Below are positions 41,801 through 46,842 of a stretch of 46,842 nucleotides of DNA, piece after piece. Below the pieces are notes generated by a model. That model searched no databases and had not been told where the DNA came from. It saw nothing but the letters and a program-made list of their open reading frames with translations. This DNA comes from Henriciella sp. (GTDB lineage Bacteria; Pseudomonadota; Alphaproteobacteria; Caulobacterales; Hyphomonadaceae), in contig JABSQA010000006.1 in assembly GCA_013213825.1 (NCBI GenBank), forward strand, positions 1 to 46,842, given 5' to 3'. Position 1 is the stretch's first letter. Every line of letters starts with the position of its first letter. A program made the position numbers and the translations under genes.

Positions 41801-42114
41801 GCCCGACGATTGGGACACGAACCGCTGGGGCTGGCATTTGGTTGTCTGACCGCAACGGATTAAGCGATGGCGGCCAAGCCCGCGTGGCGGAGTATGCTCA
41901 ATATGGCGCAGATGGTCGTTGGCTGATTGAAGGACGCGGCGTTTCGCCAGATATTGAAGTGGTGAACCCACCGCGTGCGACATATCGTGGTGAAGATGCT
42001 CAACTCGCATATGCCCTCAACTATCTTCAGGACAAAATTGCCGCGGAGCCTATTCCCGACCTTCTTCCAGATCCATTGCCGCCATTGGACGAGAATGGCC
42101 AAGATGTGAACTAA
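38848..42114 (+). CDS. Tricorn-like protease (S41 family, exported)
   Basis: The 1088-residue protein begins with a signal peptide (MLKSIIAIFASFLVGGLFSASAQ), then beta-propeller repeats (LSPDGKWIAFQASYDG, LYFISNRNF), an acidic linker at about 552-570, a PDZ domain (DVRVGDVILSVDGARI) and a C-terminal S41 domain. The catalytic residues of Thermoplasma tricorn (His746, Ser965, Asp966, Glu1023) align with His747 in ILHSQIRGG, Ser970-Asp971 in NEGTYSDGE and Glu1028 in IEGRGVSPD, while tricorn Ser745 is replaced by Leu. It should cut peptides to short fragments, here in the periplasm. GTG 38821 is an alternative start that would lengthen the signal. The upstream Shine-Dalgarno sequence is weak (ACGGGG). 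Confidence 0.9.
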   Translation: MLKSIIAIFASFLVGGLFSASAQERGYYHSPDIHNETLIFVSEGDLWRASAQGGTAVRLTTHPEVESAPTLSPDGKWIAFQASYDGPQEIYLISSTGGTPKRLTYEGGGVSVRGWMDDDRVIFRTTNIVGRIPRILRTVDRTSLAVEDLPFDNADLATVDAPDSSLFFTRYGLSMFSDNAVLYRGGRMAQLWRGDLGRDAEAVRLTEDFGAPIRHPMYRDGRIYFVSDKSGADNIWSVTTEGSNPIQHTQRTQWQLRTPALHDDTIVFQSGADLFAFDLETNTTRQIDLFLMSDGDYQRERWIDDPLAYLEHARMAPTGDAAVISARGRFASVYTGQRRRVDHRFALDKRARSASYSHDGDSIYVILDQEDRGEIWKFPANGRGAAKQLTADSDAHIWELFPSPHDATVLFIDKKGRLRKLDPETGAVETLDTTTSSFDAAFGDFAWSSGGRYLAYTFTDARNMRGVAIYDFETKQKAIATTGKYESFAPAFSQDGAWLYFISNRNFNASPGSPWGDRNMGPAFRERGQIFAVQLDPQAAFAFDPPSELAQSEEESDEGDENEEDTLEPEIVTADLSSRLFQVPIGSGDFGALAANDKYLFVYSFGESSDLQRVAITSEEPSLKDYTSNVRGFELSADGSKLFVQTGRGSDTKFVIVDANKDFPGDTSSQTLRLNDWILRIDPKQEWRQLVLDAWRLHRDFAYDPNLRSVDWIAVRDRYVPLRDRIGHRSEVDDLFRQMSAELGILHSQIRGGDTPVDLESGAPSFLGASYIARANGLEITRIYRGEPDRPGTLGPLQKPGIDVRVGDVILSVDGARIRSEADLANALMMKSGQEVLLELRRGDETVLEIVEPRSHWQSRPLYYYDWVERNRERVAAGSDSNIGYLHLRAMGASDAASFARDFFEHFDKDGLIIDVRGNSGGNVDSIILSTLLRQAWAYWRNPAHGDAYTNMQQTFRGHLVVLINEGTYSDGETFAAGVKTLELGPTIGTRTAGAGIWLSDRNGLSDGGQARVAEYAQYGADGRWLIEGRGVSPDIEVVNPPRATYRGEDAQLAYALNYLQDKIAAEPIPDLLPDPLPPLDENGQDVN

Positions 42115-42204
42115 TCAAGTTGAGGCATACAAATAAAGATCGTTTGGACCAAGTTTCAGCGCTTTAAGTCATTAATATTGCGTTTCAAACATTGGCAAAG
42201 TCAA

Positions 42205-42230
42205 AAAGGCGAAATTTAACCGCCTTTCTA
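42205..42230 (+). terminator. Terminator after the tricorn-like gene
   Basis: AAAGGCG (42205-42211) pairs with CGCCTTT (42221-42227) around a 9-nt loop, followed by TTTCTACTTT. It is 90 bp after the protease stop and just before the diguanylate cyclase/phosphodiesterase gene. Confidence 0.55.
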
Positions 42231-42268
42231 CTTTGAGTGGTATCCATACTCCGAAGACGGAGTGTGTC

Positions 42269-44209
42269 GTGCTGTTTCAATTGAGCCAGGATCCAGGACA
42301 TTTGTGGAAGCGCTATGGGATTGCGCTCTCCATTATTCTTGCCTTCTTGCTGGCCAGCCACTTGATTGAGTCAAACGCATTACAAAAAGCGAAGCGTGAC
42401 GCCGCAACGATTGAATTGAGCGGAAAACAACGCGTTCTATCGCAACAGGTTATCCTGTTTGCACAGACTTATGTGTCGAGAAATGATGCAGAATCGGCCG
42501 CCAAACTCGCGGAAACGTTGGACGAGTTTGAAGCGGCGCATTTGACCCTCATGGCAGATGCTGCGCGCGAAGCCAGTTTAGGCCGGTTATACCTTTCACG
42601 TACACCATCGACGGACGAAATCGTTCGCAACTACATTTCGCTTGGCCGCGACTTGCCGAATGCCCAATACCCGCGAGCTCTCATAGATGAGCTAAAAGCG
42701 AAGGGCTCGGGCGAAGTCCTGGAACGCCTAGACGAAGCTGTGAAAGCAGTCGATGCGCGCGTAAAAATGCAAGCGCAATGGGCGCAAACTTTACAAGACT
42801 TAACGCTGGTCCTCGCGGCGATGGTGGTTCTTCTAGAAGCCTTGGTCATTTTCGTGCCCGCCCATCGCGCCGTGAATGAAGCGATGCAAGACCTGAGAAC
42901 AACAGCGGAAACGGATCCCCTGACACGCCTGCGTAATCGTACAGGTTTCGACAAGGATATTATCGAAGCGATGGACGCGCGTAAGGGCGATGATCAGCCG
43001 CTCACCCTGATTCTGTTCGATCTGGATGACTTTAAAGGCATTAATGATCGTTACGGTCATATTACTGGCGATGCCGTTCTCCGACGCCTTGGCTATCGTG
43101 TCGCCAAATTGCCAAATCTTCTTTCCGCAGCCCGAGTCGGCGGAGACGAATTTGCCATCCTGGTCGACGGAGATCATTGGGGACAAAACGAGTCCTTGAG
43201 CCGGATCGCGGATGATATCCGTACCACCAAAGACTTTCTCTATCATCCGATCAATCATAAAGGCCAAGTCATCAATGTTTCGGGCACTGTCGGTGTATCG
43301 CGCTACCCCATCGATGCGAAGGACTTGAAAGAGCTGCGCCGGAACGCGTCTGCCTCTTTGCTAGATGCCAAGCGCCGTGGCCGCGACGGACTGACAATAT
43401 ATAATGCACGTATCGATGACATCGCCCGTCGGCGCAGAACCATTCAATCTGCTCTAATGTCTCGCGACTATGAGCAGGACTTGAAAGTTGTCTTCCAACC
43501 ATTGGTCGATGCAGATAGTCGTAAGATTAAATCGGTCGAAGCCCTCGCCCGTTGGAGCCATCCCGATCTTGGCCCCGTGAACCCGATGGAATTCCTCGCG
43601 ATTGCACGTGAATCCGGGATTGGCCAAGAAGTCGACTCGACCATTCGCAGCCTTGCGCTGAGCCAAATTGCGCCTGCACTCAATCAAAACCTGATTGAGA
43701 GTGTGTCGCTCAATGTCTCTCCTCTGTACCTCGCCACTGAAGGGTTCGCCGATACGCTAATGACGATGATTGAATCGTATAAGATTCAACTCGATCAAGT
43801 CTGGATCGAAGTGACTGAGAATGAGCGCCTGACCAGCATGGTCATCGCGCGAGAGAATCTCGAAACGTTGAACCAGGCTGGCGTACGGATCGCTTTGGAT
43901 GATTATGGGGTCGGCTATTCAAATATTCAGCGCCTCGCGGAATTGCCCATTCAACGCTTGAAGATCGATAAGTCGATCGTGCAGCATATCGAAGAGAACC
44001 CAAAATATGCTGGTGTTTTGCGCTCGAGTGTTCAGCTCGCGCGGGCCTTAGGCGCAGATGTCGTGGCCGAGGGGGTAGAAACACCGGGTCAGTTGTCAAA
44101 GGTCGAACTGATCGGATGCAAACTGGTACAAGGCTACCTGTACTTCAAACCCATGCCCGTCACCGAATGCATGGATCTGTTCAAGCAACGCTTACCTTCT
44201 GTTGCCTAA
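42269..44209 (+). CDS. GGDEF-EAL protein with PilJ-type N-terminal sensor
   Basis: The protein of about 646 residues has a first membrane helix (YGIALSIILAFLLASHLI), a periplasmic region with ELSGKQRVLSQQVILFAQ, as in type IV pili chemotaxis sensors (PilJ/NarX-like), and a second helix (LVLAAMVVLLEALVIFVPA). The cytoplasmic part holds a GGDEF domain (VGGDEFAI, residues 291-295 intact) and an EAL domain (VEALARW, EAL at 424-426, DDYGVGYSN, LKIDKSIVQ). Both active sites look complete, so it could make and break c-di-GMP in response to a periplasmic signal. The RxxD inhibitory site expected 5 residues before GGDEF is absent. I chose GTG 42269 with GGAG upstream; a TTG at 42233 is an alternative. 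Confidence 0.88.
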   Translation: MLFQLSQDPGHLWKRYGIALSIILAFLLASHLIESNALQKAKRDAATIELSGKQRVLSQQVILFAQTYVSRNDAESAAKLAETLDEFEAAHLTLMADAAREASLGRLYLSRTPSTDEIVRNYISLGRDLPNAQYPRALIDELKAKGSGEVLERLDEAVKAVDARVKMQAQWAQTLQDLTLVLAAMVVLLEALVIFVPAHRAVNEAMQDLRTTAETDPLTRLRNRTGFDKDIIEAMDARKGDDQPLTLILFDLDDFKGINDRYGHITGDAVLRRLGYRVAKLPNLLSAARVGGDEFAILVDGDHWGQNESLSRIADDIRTTKDFLYHPINHKGQVINVSGTVGVSRYPIDAKDLKELRRNASASLLDAKRRGRDGLTIYNARIDDIARRRRTIQSALMSRDYEQDLKVVFQPLVDADSRKIKSVEALARWSHPDLGPVNPMEFLAIARESGIGQEVDSTIRSLALSQIAPALNQNLIESVSLNVSPLYLATEGFADTLMTMIESYKIQLDQVWIEVTENERLTSMVIARENLETLNQAGVRIALDDYGVGYSNIQRLAELPIQRLKIDKSIVQHIEENPKYAGVLRSSVQLARALGADVVAEGVETPGQLSKVELIGCKLVQGYLYFKPMPVTECMDLFKQRLPSVA

Positions 44210-44213
44210 TCCA

Positions 44214-45233
44214 TCAAAGACCAAGCGCGGCCATCACCTGCGCCCAATCGACAAGCTTAAAATTCTGATCGACACCGCTTTGCGGATTGCCGTCATCCTG
44301 AACGACTAGCAGTCCGGAAGGATAATCTGGAAGCGCTGCTGAAACGACATCTAATCCATCCGTATGCGAGACCCCATCAATGGCGCCATCTTCGCTTGCT
44401 GAGATTGCAAAGATGCCGCGCGGCGAATGTGGTGGCAGACGATCATAGACGACAAACCGATCGGCCTCTTGCGCAGAGGCAATAATGTATCCGCCGTTCG
44501 GTGCCCAATAGAGCGAAACACCTTCAACATCCGCGACCAAGCCATTCGCGTCTTCGATACGGTCGACCACATAAGGCTCGGCTGTGGCATCGCCATAGGA
44601 CAGCGCCCATAGTCCGAACGCTTCCTCTCCGATAAAGATTAGGCCTTGGGTGTCGTCAAACACGCAGCCTTCCAATTGTGATGGCAATTGCACGGTGCGC
44701 TCTAGCGTTGCCGCGATATCTGCATCTTTGCTCTGATCTGCGCGCCAGAACTCAACCAGGCCGGTTTTATACGTCACCGCTGCGACCAATCCCCTGTCGT
44801 CCTGACCCAGGCAGACGCCATAAGGCTCGATCGTATCCACCTTCGTGTCGCCAATATGCAAGACGGGCTCAGCCGCGTTGCGCGAAACGACAAACCAAGA
44901 CAGCGCGTTCGTCTCATCATTGCTAGCCACAGCATAGCGCCCGCGTAGATCGACATTATTGATCGCGCCGACATCCAAGAACTGCACTTCGTTTCCGCTC
45001 AAGTCATACACGTGCAGACCTTCATCCTTGTTTGTGCCGAGAATGAGCGAGGCTTGGTCCGCAGTAACCGTGCCCCAAATCGCAGGATCAGCAGATTGTT
45101 CACCCCGCCCCAACATCGGCGCTGTTTCCACAGATGGATACACGGTTTGGATCTCGAAAGGCAAAACTTCAGGACTGTTGACACAAGCGGCGCTCAGAAG
45201 GCCAAGGGATGCAAAAGCGAGCGGTCGGAACAT
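44214..45233 (-). CDS. Beta-propeller phytase (3-phytase) lipoprotein
   Basis: The 339-residue product has a lipoprotein-like signal (FASLGLLSAACVN) and the beta-propeller phytase blocks: SADPAIWGTVTADQASLILGTNKDEGLHVYDLSG, NNVDLRGRYAV, EGCVFDDTQGLIFIGEEAFGLWAL, DVEGVSLYWAPNGGYIIASAQ, TDGLDVVSAAL and the C-terminal NFKLVDWAQV. It releases phosphate from phytate using Ca2+ at the cell surface or in the periplasm. ATG 45233 follows CCGGAGTTAAGCTC. It lies next to a Caulobacter/Xanthomonas-type TonB receptor in the same direction, a pairing known for phytate use. The receptor is upstream, so the two may be co-expressed. Confidence 0.9.
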   Translation of the reverse strand: MFRPLAFASLGLLSAACVNSPEVLPFEIQTVYPSVETAPMLGRGEQSADPAIWGTVTADQASLILGTNKDEGLHVYDLSGNEVQFLDVGAINNVDLRGRYAVASNDETNALSWFVVSRNAAEPVLHIGDTKVDTIEPYGVCLGQDDRGLVAAVTYKTGLVEFWRADQSKDADIAATLERTVQLPSQLEGCVFDDTQGLIFIGEEAFGLWALSYGDATAEPYVVDRIEDANGLVADVEGVSLYWAPNGGYIIASAQEADRFVVYDRLPPHSPRGIFAISASEDGAIDGVSHTDGLDVVSAALPDYPSGLLVVQDDGNPQSGVDQNFKLVDWAQVMAALGL

Positions 45234-45263
45234 GAGCTTAACTCCGGAGAAATAAGAAAGATG

Positions 45264-45297
45264 AGAGGTCGAGACGATGTGGATCGCCGCGACCTCT
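45264..45297 (-). terminator. Weak hairpin between TonB receptor and phytase
   Basis: AGAGGTCG and CGACCTCT form an 8-bp stem with an 18-nt loop on the minus strand after the receptor stop, followed by T-rich CATCTTTCTT. It could attenuate transcription into the phytase gene. Confidence 0.35.
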
Positions 45298-45319
45298 ATT
45301 TGCAATCAGGCTTGCCCGT

Positions 45320-46842
45320 TTAGAACGTATACCGTGCGCCGAGGATCCAGCTCGTGCCGAATTCATCATATTGCATGAGACGATTCTCATTGCCGAAATA
45401 ATAGTATTCCGGCTCATCGGTCAGGTTCTTGCCTTCGAGATAGATCTGCAAATTATCATTCACATTATACTTTGCAGAGGCCTCGATCAGTGTGCGATCA
45501 TCGATGGTTCGGTCGAGAACCTCGTCACCTGGGTCGGTGTCGAATAATTCATCCAAACTGTTGCCCCGGAAGTTCGCGGATATACGCAAATCCCATGGCC
45601 CTTTGTAATAACCGAGCGCCAGATTCCAAACCGTGTCTGATTGGTTCAAGAAGCGGACTTCACGACCATTTGGCAGCGTACTTTCCGAGTCGGTTAGGGT
45701 CAGATTGGCGGAGACCAAAAAGCCCTCAAGCGCCGGGTTGAGATCTTCGAGGCTCTGCACGTAGTTGATCTCAGCGCCAAACAATTCGGTGTTCGGAACG
45801 TTGATGAAGGTGACAACGTCACCAATCTCGTCATTGGTCTCATCGCCATCCAAGAGCGTGTTTGGCAGGAAAGAAAGATCGACGCTGCTCGGGACATCAT
45901 CGATATCAAATTCGACCCCATAAATCGCGTTTTCGATATCCTTATAGAACAAGCCGAATGAGAGGACTGACAGTTCTGTTGGATAATACTCAATCGAAAT
46001 ATCGAAATTATCCGCTTCGAGAGGATCCAAGTTGGAATTCCCTAACTCAACTTCATCTCGATCATCATTTAGGACGGCAAACGGTGCCATTTCACCAAAA
46101 CCAGGACGGACCAGCGAAGCGTAATAAGCCGCGCGGCCGATCAGCTTTTCGTTGAACTCATGCTTTATGTTCACGCTCGGCAGAACATTGGTGTAATCGT
46201 CCGACACATTGCGACTTGCGAAAGACCCAAAGTCAAATTGCGTTGTATCGCTCTCGTCCAAAAACTGGCCGGTCAAATCAACATCAGTCTGTTCAATTCG
46301 CACGCCGGCAACAATCGTGGTTGCACCGAGATCGAAATTTCCAAGGACGTAACCTGCGAGGATTTGTTCCTCGATTGTGTAATCTTCAATCGTACTATCG
46401 ATGACACTATCATCCTCGACAAATTGGTCCGCCGAGAATGACCCGCGCAGAGCAGCCGTCAATCCGGCGTCCGGCCAAGCTGGCTGTGGGACACCCAATC
46501 GCCATCCTTCGATAAAGTCTGCACCGACAAAGTCGGCGAGATTCAGATCGCCGTCCTCTTCAAAGGTCAGGTTCACATCGCGGATCTTCTCGCGATCACG
46601 AAGCTTCACCCCGGCTTTCCACGTAACAGGCACAGTGCCCACAAAGCTCTCTTTTGAGACATTGAACTTGGCGCTTGTTTCGGTGTCTTCATTGGTGGTG
46701 AACTCGCGTTCAAAGGCATCGAGAAAGTAATTCGCGGGGTTGTACGCTTCAGCGAGAAATGCATCACTTGCGATCAGGCGCGGTGTTTCTGGCGAACTGT
46801 AATCCAAGGTGACGATTTCGGGCTCAATGTCCTGAAGGTTCT
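45320..46842 (-). CDS. TonB-dependent receptor (Caulobacter/Xanthomonas type), 5'-truncated by window end
   Basis: The frame is open to the window end, so the signal peptide and plug are outside. About 507 residues of barrel are visible. Typical blocks of this receptor class occur: NVLPSVNIKHEFNEKLIGRAAYYASLVRPGFGEMAPF, ELGNSNLDPLEADNFDISIEYYPTELSVLSFGLFYKDIENAIY, and the last strand GTSWILGARYTF with the terminal Phe. It imports a ligand across the outer membrane with TonB. The phytase downstream suggests phytate or its breakdown products as ligand. Confidence 0.9.
   Translation of the reverse strand, partial: NLQDIEPEIVTLDYSSPETPRLIASDAFLAEAYNPANYFLDAFEREFTTNEDTETSAKFNVSKESFVGTVPVTWKAGVKLRDREKIRDVNLTFEEDGDLNLADFVGADFIEGWRLGVPQPAWPDAGLTAALRGSFSADQFVEDDSVIDSTIEDYTIEEQILAGYVLGNFDLGATTIVAGVRIEQTDVDLTGQFLDESDTTQFDFGSFASRNVSDDYTNVLPSVNIKHEFNEKLIGRAAYYASLVRPGFGEMAPFAVLNDDRDEVELGNSNLDPLEADNFDISIEYYPTELSVLSFGLFYKDIENAIYGVEFDIDDVPSSVDLSFLPNTLLDGDETNDEIGDVVTFINVPNTELFGAEINYVQSLEDLNPALEGFLVSANLTLTDSESTLPNGREVRFLNQSDTVWNLALGYYKGPWDLRISANFRGNSLDELFDTDPGDEVLDRTIDDRTLIEASAKYNVNDNLQIYLEGKNLTDEPEYYYFGNENRLMQYDEFGTSWILGARYTF

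Noticed and set aside
1-46842. CRISPR arrays, insertion sequences, integrases, phage genes and rRNA
   Set aside because: No regularly spaced repeats, transposase- or integrase-like proteins, or rRNA-like sequence were seen.

Overview
The window reads as chromosomal DNA of a heterotrophic, aerobic, probably marine alphaproteobacterium. The evidence is two TonB-dependent receptors (one of the Caulobacter/Xanthomonas type), many lipoprotein and Tat signals, sulfatases, acyl-CoA dehydrogenases, a NodT-type efflux outer-membrane protein and Lrp-type regulators. The exact family (Hyphomonadales/Caulobacterales-like) is a guess. Genes are dense and mostly catabolic or transport-related. I see no rRNA, tRNA, CRISPR array or insertion sequence, and no gene-free stretch above 300 bases (the largest gaps are 23568-23821 and 36508-36744).

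Region 1 (1-17.9 kb) is the most interesting part. It holds a VOC protein, a broken NADP-dependent oxidoreductase, an alpha/beta-hydrolase-like protein with an altered active site, an MFS transporter split by an in-frame TAA, a Tat-exported flavin amine oxidase, a cysteine-synthase-like enzyme with a divergent Lrp regulator, a CpcT/CpeT-like protein, a TonB receptor split by an in-frame TAG, a calycin-like protein, a DUF1838 lipoprotein, a sodium/solute symporter, an HMG-CoA-lyase-family enzyme, a family III CoA-transferase and a LeuC/LeuD-type dehydratase. An AT-rich palindromic element (core GATATATC, consensus near AAATGATATATCTTTTAAAC) occurs at five intergenic places in this region plus one weaker copy. 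It precedes most of these units, so I read them as one regulon. The dehydratase, CoA-transferase and lyase together fit (citraconate or mesaconate) to citramalate to citramalyl-CoA to acetyl-CoA plus pyruvate, with the TonB receptor, symporter and MFS as possible import steps. Three genes near the left end carry disabling lesions, so the locus may be decaying, or the assembly may contain errors.

Region 2 (17.98-23.6 kb) is an RND efflux operon transcribed leftward: adaptor, pump, outer-membrane channel. Region 3 (23.8-31.3 kb) is a sulfatase island: a GST-like protein plus formylglycine sulfatase operon, a TetR regulator, a membrane DUF1330-like protein, a membrane-anchored metallo-beta-lactamase-fold protein overlapping a DUF1330 protein, and a second sulfatase. 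A shared promoter-proximal sequence flanks the TetR gene on both sides. Region 4 (31.4-34.2 kb) has a ketopantoate-reductase-family gene and a divergent Lrp regulator/alanine dehydrogenase pair.

Region 5 (34.2-38.8 kb) has a pair of adjacent acyl-CoA dehydrogenases behind a perfect 15-bp palindrome, and an HxlR regulator operon with two tautomerase-like proteins, divergent from a glutathione S-transferase across a large nested palindrome. Region 6 (38.8-46.8 kb) has a tricorn-like protease, a PilJ-type-sensor GGDEF-EAL protein, and a beta-propeller phytase lipoprotein next to a TonB receptor cut by the window end, which suggests phytate use.
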